Shown here in pieces: positions 9,362 through 20,189 of a stretch of 64,000 nt of DNA. The position numbers were made by a program, and so were the translations under genes. Origin of the DNA: Agapanthus africanus. Taxonomy: Eukaryota > Streptophyta > Magnoliopsida > Asparagales > Amaryllidaceae. Under the pieces are notes generated by a model. The model was not told where the DNA came from and did no database searches. It saw nothing but the letters and a program-made list of their open reading frames with translations. Location of the stretch: the NCBI GenBank assembly GCA_030015575.1, contig JASDDO010000001.1, positions 135,985,988 through 136,049,987 on the forward strand, in the 5' to 3' direction. The first letter of the stretch is position 1, and each line of letters begins with the position of its first letter.

Positions 9362-11575
9362 TGAAAGGTTCCTAGGCACCCTATAGAGGTCTCACAAGGC
9401 ATCGAACATGCCAATTTAAAATTTTTGGTGCCGAGAAACCCTAGACTACGGATCTTAAACTAGATGTTTAGGCGAAACGGAAAACTAGTTAACTATTTAA
9501 CTAAAGTTGAGATGCTACAACCTTTGTAGATCCGGATTTCCGCCTCCTTAGCTCCACGTGGTCATGTCCTCGCTGTCCTTCATGAATCCTCGACTCGATC
9601 ATCGGCTTCATCGGGAAAACAAGCGGAATAGGTCGTCGGCTTTGTGTCAAAGACGATCTACGTCGAGGTTGCACAAACTCAAGCTCCGACTTCACAAACT
9701 TGTGAAACTTGTGAAGTAAACACCCAAAACAACTTGGCAAGAGGTAGAGGGTGAAGAAATAGGAGGTGGGTTCACTTTAGAATTGGATTTATCTCACTAG
9801 ATCTCAAGTTGCCATTGTTGTAGCAAGCTTGAAGAAGAAGAAGAAGATGAGCTAGTTATGATAAGTTGTTAAAAAGAAAATAGAAAAACAAATACTTATC
9901 ATAACTTAAACTAGGGTTAGGTGTAGAGAATTAACCATGGTCACTTGGATGGGTTAGGGTTAAGCATGAAGATAAGGATGGTTAGCAAAGTCAAAGCTTC
10001 ATGAAGCTTCAATATAAAACAAATAAAGCCACCATTCTTATCTTAAACTTATCCAAATAAATGAATAACTAAATAAATGAATAACTAAATATGCAAAACC
10101 CTAATTATCATAATAACCATGGTTTAATTCTATTCACTTAACCATATGATCAAGTATCATCAAACATGATACAAAAAAGTGCACAAAAGTATATCACATA
10201 TACAATGTGCAATCCAAGTGAGAAAAATCCGTTTAAAATGAACCAATACTAGTTAATGCAAAGTAATATATCAAATATATATAATTATACATTAAATCAT
10301 TAAATCAACACTTGATTCAATGATCCGGTTATATCGCATACAACCGACTAGTATGTAATGTATCGATTTATCGAATCAATGATTCGATAACTAGGTCATA
10401 TCGAATATAACCAATCGAAACATATATCGCGAGAATGAAATGCGGTATCACATACACGCATTATTCTCGGTCCTGCACATATCTCATATGCGCTCCTATT
10501 TCGTTTCGCTTGAGCCAGGAAACCTCTGTGTAGGACTCTAAAGACTCGTCAATACGCCGGTAGCAGATGATGATCATATCAAGCACCCACAAGCCGCAAG
10601 CGGTCTGCTAAACGTAACGGCCACCCGGGTATTGAGCGATCAGAAGATCGACGAGCTAGCCCGCTCACACTCCTGCGAATCCGACCAGTAACACTTACCG
10701 TACAGTCCGGTCTCTTCGTCTGATATGTCGCATATCAAGTCTAGGGGTGGTAAACGTTAGACCCCAATAACCCGATAAGTCGTGCTGATGTGAGGCTCGT
10801 AACGGGTCGAGAAACTACTGGTAACACTTACCAGCAAATCTCTGATCAGCCCTGGCCAGGGACTTCCCTGTTACGGCCAATCGAGCACTGCGCAACATCA
10901 ACCCCCAATACCGGGAGAGACGAAACCCCTCCTATCGCTCATTGCCTCCATGTGACTCAGGACTGTGCCCAAAGACCACCGTTTTGCACGCCCTCATGGA
11001 CGTGGTAAGGTGGAGATCAAAGCACAGTGGGAATCACACAAGACTCTATGACGATCTCGGGTCTACAGACTAACCTGTACAAGTGTCACCTGAGAACTGC
11101 CATCTGACGTGAGGTATAATACCATCTGGGAGTTCTCGGCGAGTCCGTCCAGTGTACCCAGTCTGCACTGAGCACCCGTATACCATCTCTGATGTCAAAC
11201 ACCAATGGATATGGGATCATCCATCGCCCATCACATGGGTCGAGAAGCGTATACGCTAGTCTACTCTGGTATATCGATGCCCCGTCTCGATACACCCACG
11301 ACTAGGGACCTTGAAGGATGTACTTATGGACTACCATGTCCCCACTAGTATGATCTGCATCATAGTCCAGGTAGTCAAGTACAAATCCTAAGGGCTTTAC
11401 CAACATGTAACTATAAGACAGTATAAAGAGACTAGTGTACATGTTAAGATAAAGAGCAACCAGATAGCATACTATCATGTCGAGCAAGAAAGCCATCTCT
11501 ATATATGTCCAAGCATCCAATATAATATACATAATCTGTACAATACTGGCCTCTAGGGCATACATACAACTAACA
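9362..11575 (-). repeat. Copia A 5' LTR
   Basis: The 2214-bp LTR is about 99.6 percent identical by eye to 1470-3683. It would carry the promoter for minus-strand transcription of the element. It ends CTAACA at 11575, followed by the duplicated target CGGTG. Confidence 0.93.
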
Positions 11576-11580
11576 CGGTG
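11576..11580. repeat. Target-site duplication of Copia A (right copy)
   Basis: CGGTG here matches 1465-1469. Confidence 0.95.
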
Positions 11581-12116
11581 AAGTCAAGCGTCCGCCTCAG
11601 TGTCAACCTATCTGAAATACATCGCTGGAGGTTGTCGAAAACAGCTTTTAACTGTGTAGCATTCGCTTCAACCTGGGCATGCAATCGGATAGATTCGCTC
11701 GAAGCCACCTCATGTTCCTTTCGTCTCAGGGTCACCACTTGTTCAAAATGGCGAATGAAAGGAACACTATGCTCGACCCACGCAGCCCGCTGGGAGTTCG
11801 AAGCCAACACCTTAGGAGCGAGACTCTTGAGCTCAATCTCGTGCAAGCAAGCCTCGATCTTTCTGCAGTAATCAACCCAAGAGCCGAAGAGATCTTCATC
11901 ATGAAAGTTCACGAGTGTCTCCAGCATTGAATTGACTTCAACGGCAAAATCTGTAGCAGAACTGAGGGCCTCGGCATTGAGATCTTCGATAAATTCGCTC
12001 AATATTCGCCGGCTATTTGCGGCACCCATGGAAGATATGCGTTTAGTGAAGGGCTCTGCGGGCATTGGAATGCAAGACTTAAAAGGAGCTGGAGCCGGTG
12101 CAATTGCTGCAAAATA
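11581..12116 (-). pseudogene. Tat1 antisense gene, coiled-coil exon
   Basis: The minus-strand open segment contains SIPMP-type and LIEDL/FIEDLNAEAL text, then WVDYCRKIEACLHEIELKSL and a long Glu/Leu/Gln-rich tail predicted to be coiled coil. Tat2 has the same exon at 52702-53316 with WVEYCRRVEACLHNLECIRL, so the core is conserved between two separate insertions. An acceptor-like TTTTGCAG precedes the shared Ala/Pro-rich start at about 12117. Copia A separates this exon from its C-terminal tail at 1289-1469. No function is known; a self-association domain is a guess. It belongs to the element's antisense gene. Confidence 0.6.
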
Positions 12117-13644
12117 AATTATAGTCAAATGTCGATTCGGGAGATAAAGAAAACATATGAGGGGTGGATTCTATTATACTGGCTGGCTGTGATAGGCGAC
12201 AGGACGGGGAGTACCGGAGGCACGGCCATTCTCTCGTCTCCTCCTCCAACCTGTGACGCTATGATCAATATGAAGAAAACTTAGAAACAACATGTCTATC
12301 CATAAAATAAAGGAGGGGCATTAACTAAAGAATATACTAACCAATACCAGAAGGTGGAACGATTTTCGACTGAAAGGAAAAATGCGGGTTCAACACCTGG
12401 TATAAGTGGTCGAAAAGGACTCCTGCAGAGTTGCGACAATATACTGTCAATACAAGGAGGATGGTACCCACAGTGAAACAAATAAGTCACAAACCCATAC
12501 CATCCAATAATTTAGAGGGCACAGAAGAAGGCGATGGGACAGCGACCATCAGAACAGCTACCAGCGACACTTCTTCAGACGGTATAGCCTCAGGGTTCAC
12601 CGCGCCTATGCTCAAGAAAAACAAAATGTCATCAGAAGGGCTGAACAGGACTGAAAAACTCGAAAACAGTGACCCAATGACTACCTGATGGATCATGGAC
12701 CAAAACCGTGACGGAGACGTCACCAGGTGTAACGGCTTTTTCACTCTCTCTCAGAGGATATAGATTCTGTGCCCATAGACTCATCCCCCGACTCGATGAG
12801 GGCCGTCGTAAATCTTGTGACACCCACCCATACCAAGGAGCTACAGGGAGAAAGATCAGCGGTCTGGACAGTCCTAGATTCCCGAGAAAGAGTAGCCACT
12901 TCGGGCTCTATAATCGTCAACGTTCACCTGCCATACCATCGCCAGGACTCGGCCCTGCGTGAAAGAAAATGCGTATGTCAGAATTCGAGGACCGAGTTCT
13001 AATAAAAGACTGGACGTTATGTTACCTTGGAGTATCTTTTCAGTTTCTTCCCGAGCTGCGCGTGCAACCTGTCTATGGCCGGTAGACAGGGCAGAGGGAA
13101 CATCCACCGAAGGAGTGTCAGCAGGCAGGATACTGCTTGAGTCTGTACCTACGGCCAAAAAGACATCGCGATCCCTTGCCACGTGCTCCATACGCTTCCT
13201 GTCAGTCTAAGCAGTGAGAATTGATCTCCCTAAGACTTTCAACAGGGGAACGTCGCCGTCCGAACCGAGCTCTGCCTCCGGAGCCGCTCCGGTGTCCATC
13301 ACCGGCTGCTTCAGCAAAACCTCCTGCGGTGACTTTAGGATGGTCGTGGCCATAGTAGCGGGCTCTAGAATTTTTGCCGCATCGCCACTTGGGATTGGCA
13401 CTACACTTGGAATAACCTGAGTTGAGGTAGTCTCTGCAATAAAGTAAAAAGGAGGGTCAAAGCATGAATAAAAAGAATAAAGGTGTAATGAAGCAACTTA
13501 TACCAAGACCCAAAGAAGTGCGGAACCTCTCTTCCTCTTCCGACGTCCTGGGGGAAACCACGAGAGACTCTTCAGCAGAGATTCCTGTTGAAGAAGATAG
13601 CGTTAGTAAAAGCATAATAACGAGAAAGGGATAGACGCAGAAGA
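12117..13644 (-). pseudogene. Tat1 antisense gene, middle exons and introns
   Basis: Several short open segments on the minus strand (for example 12874-13191 and 13207-13401) lie between the coiled-coil exon and the basic linker exon. They are rich in Ala, Val, Pro, Glu and Ser, with little recognisable structure, as is the matching stretch of Tat2 at 53317-54112. AT-rich stretches between them look like introns. Exon limits cannot be fixed by eye. The role is likely a flexible linker. Confidence 0.4.
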
Positions 13645-14079
13645 TTATAACTGCAGTATACCTGATTTTGTAAGAGAGACCAATGCCGATTCCTCGAGAG
13701 CCAGTCGCTCGGAAGCTGCGAGGGCAGCCTGAAGATCAGTATCGGTCACGGGCGTATCGAACAAACCCTCGTTGGTACCGTATTTGCACAAGCCCTCATT
13801 GTAGGGTGCATGTATCTCCTGGACAAATATGACATCGGCAGAAAATAGCGACTTCTTCTTTTCCTGTGAGCGGACATCGGCGGCCGATGACAAGATTTTG
13901 CGCTTGACAGGCATTTTTGGGCGGCGGGTCCCGATTTCCATACCAGCACCAGGTTCTAGGGACGCCACGGCTACCGCAGTTATGGGATCACTGGGTTGAG
14001 GCTTCTCAGGGAAGGCACGCGGGACCACAACCGTAGTGACTTCTCTTAAGGAGGGACGAACGACGGTCCGTCGCTTCAA
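13645..14079 (-). pseudogene. Tat1 antisense gene, basic linker exon
   Basis: The minus-strand segment follows the PMD exon. It holds a basic patch (RRPKMPVKRKI) that resembles a nuclear localisation signal, then an acidic and Ala/Leu-rich helix-like stretch ending LALEESALVSLTKSG. The last codons are followed by a donor-like AG/GTATAC on the minus strand near 13665. Tat2 has an equivalent basic patch (RRAKAPRGRKRSSSS) in the same place. The shared position suggests a nuclear protein, which is inference. Confidence 0.5.
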
Positions 14080-15367
14080 AGGGATTGCCGGGTTACCAGC
14101 CAGGACAACATCCTATGATCAAGTAATAACCGCCTCTCTTCCCTAATAACAGCACCCGTCGCATGCTGGTACCACGCCACGTAGGAGTTCGAAGCTTTTG
14201 GCACGTAGCTTGGTTCGCTGATGAGAAAGTTGGACCCCGTATTTAGTCGCATAAAGTGGTGCAGCGCGCTGCGAATGCCTTCTTCCATAGCAACCAGCTC
14301 GGCTAAGAATGCCTCGAGGGAAAAACCCTGATTATAGCCCAACTGTTGAGCGAAGCGGTGCGGGTTATACCTCATAAACAGTACCGAGGTGTTTTTCCTG
14401 AACACTAAAAAGCCCAGCCTAATAGAATACAATTGCAAGATTTCCCGAGCCTTCAACGTAGGAGCCCCATCTTTGAAAGTATCATGCAGCGGTTGCACTG
14501 CCTTGATAGATTCCTTGCTGATAGTTAAGACTCTATCGACAAAAGTCATACTATCCCCGACCATACGCGGGCGAAGGAACAAACGTCGAGCCTCTCGCTG
14601 GGACGGATCTAATGCAGAAGCATCAACTAGAAACATGACACGGGGAAAGTTGTAGCTGTCATAGAAGTGGGGTCGTTTGTGAATACCGAAAGCACCCAGC
14701 ACGTGCATCTCAACCCAGGACGTGAAGTAGGGTAACGGAAGATGTACAGGTTTTACCCCTGGCTGTGTGGTATCTGCCGCTAAGCTCAGGGCGTGATATA
14801 GATGAGCTAGCCCTGCAATCCAGACGGCTACATGCGTCCCTATGACCATGCAGTAGGCCAGATAAAAAATGGACGGCCTCATGTAGAAAGGGTGCATCGG
14901 AAGCACAAACCAGCTCAACCACAGGCCGATGAACCCCAGAAAGAACGTCTCTTCACCGACGTCTGAAGTAGCAAGTTCTGCAAAAAGGATGACCGGGGTG
15001 TCTGGAATAAAGAAATTTTTTAGATCAGCTTCCTCTGTTGGCTGGTTATCCAAACCGAAACCAAATGGGTCGTCAAGCTTGGCAAATTTTGCGGCTTGTT
15101 TTGACAAGACTTCAGGGTGAAGAAAGCGGGCGATGAAATCCATGAAGCCGACTCCGTGCCCTCCAGACTCTCATAAATGTTCAACACTTTAATTAAGCTC
15201 GGGAACCGGTGTTGAATGGTATTCTCCGGAGTGAGGCCCATTACCACTGATTTGGTAGTAAAGATGTACTCATCAGGGGAAAGTATCTTCTCGTAATGTT
15301 CCCTTCTGACGGTTAGGCCTGAAATTTCCGCAAACTCCTTCAAGGAAATAGATAATTCCCGGTCCAA
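14076..15367 (-). pseudogene. Tat1 antisense gene, plant mobile domain (PMD) exon
   Basis: Open segments at 14076-15143 and 15020-15367 resemble the plant mobile domain, often annotated as 'aminotransferase-like'. Near the start is a REFAEISGL-type block equivalent to the PMD ITLxDVxxL motif. Then come GFIGLWLSWFVLP (PMD: FLxFWLSRFVFP), VAVWIAGLAHLYHALSLAAD (PMD: LALAPxxLAxLYRxL), and a long conserved tail with LGAFGIHKRPHFYDSYNFPR and FMRYNPHRFAQQ. Tat2 55197-56231 matches through the whole length at roughly 50 percent by eye. PMD proteins such as Arabidopsis MAIN and MAIL1 act in the nucleus in gene expression and transposon silencing, and PMD-C forms are known inside transposons. Here it lies antisense to an LTR element. 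Confidence 0.7.
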
Positions 15368-15394
15368 CAGAAGAAATGTGTGGGTTGGGATGTT

Positions 15395-15945
15395 CTACTG
15401 TTCCAGAAAAGTCTTAACCCACCAAACATGAGGCGCGGGATATTGGAAGAGGGAAGCATATATGGCAGGATATAGCCCAAACTTTAGCAGCAGCGACTTC
15501 TTAGCCGACAAGATATACCGGGCCCACTGCAGGTAGCCAGCTGATTGGCAAGGAGTTAACCCTACCATATAGACTTGTCCCCAAGGGTGCGACTCGCCTT
15601 GACATATGCGTCGCCCCAAAATATCCAAAGCCATCGGCGGCTGTATGGGTATTGATGCCATAGAAAGCTGAAGGTGACCCTCCAAAGTCCAGTTGACATC
15701 TTCTACAGCATAATCCACTTGAGATGAATCGGCATAATGAATTACTGAAATAGGCTCTGAGGGCACTGCACAAGAAAAACTGCGCCGACTCTGGATAATC
15801 TGATTGTACCACGACCCCCATAGGTGAAGAGATTTCTGCTCCGGGTCATGATCTTTAATAAGCGCGAAGACTTCCCGATCTACGGGCGCGTCGGCAAAGG
15901 TACACTTTGAACATACAAAAAGAGAAAGAAGAGTTGGAAGCCATA
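15395..15945 (-). pseudogene. Tat1 antisense gene, N-terminal region
   Basis: The minus-strand segment 15395-15766 contains ALDILGRRICQGESHPWGQ, YLQWARYILSA and HVWWVKTFLEQ. These match DILGRRICQGEAQSWGQ, YLPWARYVLSA and HVWWVKDFV of Tat2 at 56231-56470. Further upstream, to about 15945, a shared stretch of the type ALIKDHDPEQKSLHLWGSWY corresponds to MAMIRAHDRDC of Tat2. The gene therefore starts near 15945 and is transcribed away from the 3' LTR. The start codon is not certain. Confidence 0.55.
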
Positions 15946-16737
15946 TTACCTACACAAAGAGAGACGAGGGTTAGTTATCAACGTTATGTTCTGAACTCTG
16001 ACACTTGGTACTTAAAAATTGTATCGCATTGTAATGAAGAATAAAGGGACAAAAGGGAGACCCACAATATTAAGGTGACGTCCCATCATTGATAGGGCAG
16101 TCACACATTAAGGATGAAATCGTAAGAGGATTCTCAATTAATGAGAAACCTCATTGGGCTAAGGAGTTAAGCTCCCTCGAGAGCTGTGTTCTGCAAACAG
16201 ATTTCACATCTGTCAACTTTAATTAAGAAGGGAATAAAATCCCCCCAAAATTTTCTAAGAGCTATGCTCTATAAAAAACAATGGGATAATCTACCAGAAC
16301 CCTCAAAAGCAAAGCTTTTTAACAGGGTAAAACCCCAAGATCTTTAAGATCTGCAAAACAAACTCTAAGAGTTCTTCATGGAAGATGAACAGTGTTCTAA
16401 TTAATGGGTTAAGCAGCCCTAAAATACATCTTAAGATCTACGATCTAAGAAGAGCAAAGCTCTGTTAAGGGGTTCGATTATGATTCTTACCAAATTTTTG
16501 GGCAGAGTTCTAACTCTAAAAGGGATTTCTTTGGGCAGAGATCTAAGCTCTGAAAAGAGAATTAAATTCTCAGAAAAAAGAAGAACAAAAGAAGATGAAC
16601 AGCAGTCATCTCAAGGGCCAAAGGCCCTACTTATAGGCACAGGAAGTCGATTCAACTTCCAAGAAAATCCAACGGTGGAAAACCTGCCACTGCTGCACTC
16701 ACGTGTGAGCCACGTGGATGCAACGGTGGGGGGAATT
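15946..16737. other. Palindrome-rich non-coding stretch and polypurine tract of Tat1
   Basis: No gene is seen. The stretch holds many short perfect inverted repeats with 1-3 base loops, such as AGAGCAAAGCTCT, GATCTTTAAGATC and GAATTAAATTC. It ends in a purine tract (GGTGGGGGGAA, about 16726-16735) immediately before the LTR. It would contain the upstream region of the antisense gene. Confidence 0.65.
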
Positions 16738-18987
16738 TGTTTCCCAATAAAAAGAGCAAAGCTCTGTTCAAAATTTGAAAGGCAGCGCCAAGAGTTAAAA
16801 ACTCTGAGGCAGCGCCTCACGTGCCTTGCATGAGGGCGCCAGCGCCAAGAGTTAAAAACTTTGAGGCGGCGCCTCACGTGCCTCACACAAGGGCGCCAGC
16901 GCCAGAATTAAAAGCTCTCTGTTAAACAGAGCCATTGGATCAAAGATCCAACGGAGATAATAAATCATCAAAGTGCAGAATTAAATTCTGCTGAGGAAAT
17001 ATTCTTCAAATCTTTCTTAACAAGAAAGATTACGCTTTGTAAAATAGGGCACCGTTGGATTAAAAAATCCAATGGTGATTAAAAATCACCTATATACAAA
17101 AAAATTCTGTATGGGAAAATATTTCCCTAATCTTGTTAAAAACAAGAAAAATATCTTCTGTAAAACAAAAGTTCTTGGATCAAAGATCCAACGGTGGATA
17201 AAATCTTCAAATCAATCAGGATCTCTCAACGAGAGATTTCTTTAACTAAATCAACAGATGTGCCTCTACTATAAAAAGGACCCAAGAATTCAAGTCTTCA
17301 AGAGAGAAACCCCCCATAAGCTTTAGAACAAGTAAGAAGAAGGTTTTAAGAGGGAAGAAAGAAGAATACCTCTCTTCGAGGTAAATAAAAATAATAATAG
17401 AGATCAGAGTATCTTATCTGCAAATCCAAGGGTTTAACTTTCATAAAAGAATTTAGTTCTTTCCCTGGATCTGAGATCCATGAGACAAGTCTCCCACAAA
17501 TGAGAATTTAATTCTCATGGGGATGAACTTGTTCTTGGGGATCGAAGATCCAGAAAAGAACATAGAATTGAACTCTTCATAACAGAATACACGAAGAAAA
17601 CCTAGCGGGAAGCGCCTCACGGGTCCCTCACGTGGGCGCTGCTCAATAAAGAGTGCTTAGCACTCAATGGTTAGCACTCAGCGCCAAGCGCCTCACGTAT
17701 CCCTCACATGGGCGCTGCTCAATAAAGAGTGCTTAGCACTCAATGGTTGGCGCTCGGCGCCAAGCGCCTCACGTGCTCCTCACATGGGCGCTGCTCAATA
17801 AAGAGTGCTTTGCACTCAATGGTTTGCGCTCAGTGCCAAGCACCTCACGTGTCCTTCACGTAGGCGCTGCTCAATAAGAAATGCCTAGCACTCAGTGGTT
17901 GGCGCTCAGCGCCAAGTGTCTCACGTGCTCCACACGTGGGCGCCATAAAGAGTGTTTAACACTCAATAAAAATAAAAGGAAAAAAAGAGAGGGGAAAGTA
18001 AAGCAAAGTATAAGTGTCAGAACCCATATGAATGCTCAGCATTATTTGCACAGAAAAGGGACTGGGCCCAAGCAAGTGTTTAGCACTTTATTTGAAGACT
18101 GGGTGGGTTGAGTCTAAGTTGACCGAATCCCCAATTCAGATCAACCGAGCCCATGTGCTCATCATTTTCCAAATTGGTCTTAATCCCAAACACGACTACA
18201 GCTCTTCCAACGGACATTGGTTCAAGGGTACATCTCCTCACACTTCTGATATATGTCATTGTAATTCTTCAACGTCTTCAGAGAGGTGGAGGGTCCCGAC
18301 AACCGACAACTCTTAGTGCACTCCCAAACCGATGAGCACATCCCAACGAACCACAACGTCCTTTAAACTAGCTATGAACCACAACGTCCTTAAACTAACG
18401 ATGGACCGTAATATTCTTAAACCAAAGCAATAGAGCCCAAATGCTCTTTTGTTGGGTCTGAATGATCCCAAAATCCTGTTGAGTAGATCTTACTCTAAAA
18501 TTAGACTAACGTATTCTCAACAAACATTTAAGTTGATCTTAATCTCAAACAGATTAACGATCCTTAAAATCAACCCAAACCCAAATCTAAGAATTTACGG
18601 ATTTGGACTAATCCACGCCCTACGGGCGACAACATAAATTAGTCTCCATATACAATCCACGGGCAACCAAAAATAAAACAAACACACACGACACGAAGTG
18701 ACCTTCTGGAAGAGGAGAAAGTGTTTATTACTACGCGGTAACGTAATTAACTGCAGGGGCTTGCGCCTGCAGAGAAGAGCGTCCCCACAATTAAAAACCC
18801 TTAAGAAACGAGTGGGAATCTGACAAAGTCTTCTACAACTGCTGAATCCGTCCAAACCTCCGATACACGGTGTCATAAATCAACTTGGCATCTTCGGAGA
18901 GGTGGACGGATAAATCCAAATAGCATCTTCCTCCAAATTCAGGCAAGACGATCCATCCCTGTTCATCCCTGTTTTAGGCGATAAACA
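16738..18987 (+). repeat. Tat1 3' LTR
   Basis: The LTR starts TGTTTCCC after the purine tract and ends ATAAACA. Landmarks are shared with the Tat2 LTRs: serial mini-palindromes (for example TTGGATCAAAGATCCAA near 17180), a 76-bp CACGTG repeat array, a GGACCGTAA-type repeat, and a terminal stretch with TACGGATTTGGACTAAT and GACACGAAGTGA. Non-coding throughout; short open frames inside are not conserved. Confidence 0.8.
17605..17955 (+). repeat. 76-bp tandem array with CACGTG-like sites (Tat1 LTR)
   Basis: About four and a half units of about 76 bp are present. Each has GCGCCAAGCGCCTCACGT, a second CTCACGTGGGCGCT-type box and GAGTGCTTAGCACTC. CACGTG is the plant G-box bound by bZIP and bHLH factors; several units carry CACGTG or one-base variants. 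The array lies in the presumed U3 part of the LTR. Arrays in the two Tat2 LTRs differ in unit number. Confidence 0.75.
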
Positions 18988-20189
18988 GAACTGGCGGCGC
19001 CGGGAGAAGATGGATTCTCGCCGGTTTTACTGTATGGGTTTGGGTCCGAGTTTTCTAAGATAAACACAGGGCTTAATCACTATACTACTATGTTGTTAGA
19101 TTTTATTGCAGATCAACGAAAAGATAGCAGATCAAAAATATCACTAAACTTAACTAAAAACCGTATTTAACACTAATCTAAAATAATATGGTGTTTTAGT
19201 GCAAACTTAGTGGATTAGTAAGAATATTAGTCACTAACTACACTTAATTACCCTAGTAAGACATAAAAACCTAAAACTTAACCTAACCCTCTCTTCAAAA
19301 CTCTAAACTTGCAATAAAACTACCTAAACACTTTAATTAAGAGCAATTAAAGTAAGGATCAACAAACTAAATTAAAACTTGGTTTTCATACCTAAAAAGA
19401 TTTGTATATGACACTTCTTGACCGGATCTTTCCACCAAAAGAAAACTTGCTTCAAGAACTCCTAAAAAGGTTTTGGAAAGATAGTTAGGATTTTGAAGTG
19501 ATTTTAAAAGGATTTGTGTTAAATTTGTAGGGTTATTAGATGAGGTAGAAAGATTTTAGAAAGAGAGAAAAGGGAGAGAAAGAAGGGGGGAGAAAATATC
19601 TGCCAAGAGAGAGATAGAGAGAGAGGATGCCTCAAGCCATGGCACACCCAAGCCTCTTTAAAGCACCATACCTCATTTTCTTTTCATTTTGAATTATCTT
19701 TTCCAAAAAAGAAAGAAAAGAAAGAGCCATACAATACATAACAAAGATAAACACGTTAACCAAGTTGTTATTGGTTGCCATAGTTGCATAAACATGTAAC
19801 AATCTATAGTAACCTATGCTTTAACACTAGATTAGTGTGCAAGATTAAAATATTATTATTATTTTTTTATAGTTAAAGATTAAAGAAAGAAATAAGTAAC
19901 TAATTAAATACCAATTACATAAGTAAATGAGAATATTATACCGATGTGGAAAAATAATTATAACTAGTTTTTTTTTTATAGAAAAACACATGTTATCACT
20001 AATTAACATATAATTATCCTAAACGATTTTTAAAAACGTTACATATTTAAATGAAATATTATTAATTAAAATATGCATAACATATCAAATATTCCTAATC
20101 AATATTTTTAAGATATTATATCATATAAATGGTCGGAATAATGTCTCAAAAATACCAAATGCTACTAACAATTTGATTTGAGATATTGT
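18988..20189. other. Non-coding stretch with primer-site-like start
   Basis: Directly after the Tat1 LTR the sequence reads CTGGCGGCGCCGGGAG, which resembles the Athila-type primer site TGGCGCCGTTGCCGGGG with a gap. The rest is AT-rich with GA-rich runs (19555-19625) and no open frame. Near 20021-20044 is a TGTAACGTTTTT-type motif on the minus strand similar to 268-293. It could be an Athila leader, a remnant of another LTR, or both. No gag was found. Confidence 0.4.

Larger units (their letters stand above)
1470..11575 (-). mobile_element. Copia A: Angela/Tork-type Ty1/Copia element, young
   Basis: A 10.1-kb element is bounded by two 2214-bp LTRs beginning TG and ending CA, with 5-bp target duplications CGGTG. 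It runs on the minus strand: the primer site is at 9348-9360 and the purine tract at 3684-3695. Its pol order is integrase, RT, RNase H, as in Copia. Gag and protease are not recognisable; in their place is a non-coding block at 6480-9347. By eye the LTRs differ at about eight positions (about 0.4 percent), implying insertion a few hundred thousand years ago or less under usual plant rates. Pol lies in several open pieces, so the element is broken in a few places. It inserted in the antisense gene of Tat1. Confidence 0.9.
1..18987 (+). mobile_element. Tat1: Tat-like Ty3/Gypsy element, right part, with antisense gene
   Basis: The element enters from the left edge and ends with an LTR at 16738-18987. 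Orientation is + because a purine tract (GGTGGGGGGAA) lies just left of that LTR, marking it as the 3' LTR. Its visible parts match Tat2 in the same order: hairpin array, an AT-rich stretch, antisense coiled-coil exon, antisense linker exons, antisense PMD exon, palindrome-rich stretch, purine tract and LTR. Copia A (1470-11575) sits inside the antisense gene. Gag and the 5' LTR would be left of the window. It is broken at least by this insertion. Family placement rests on resemblance to Tat2, whose gag and primer site are Tat-like. Confidence 0.75.
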
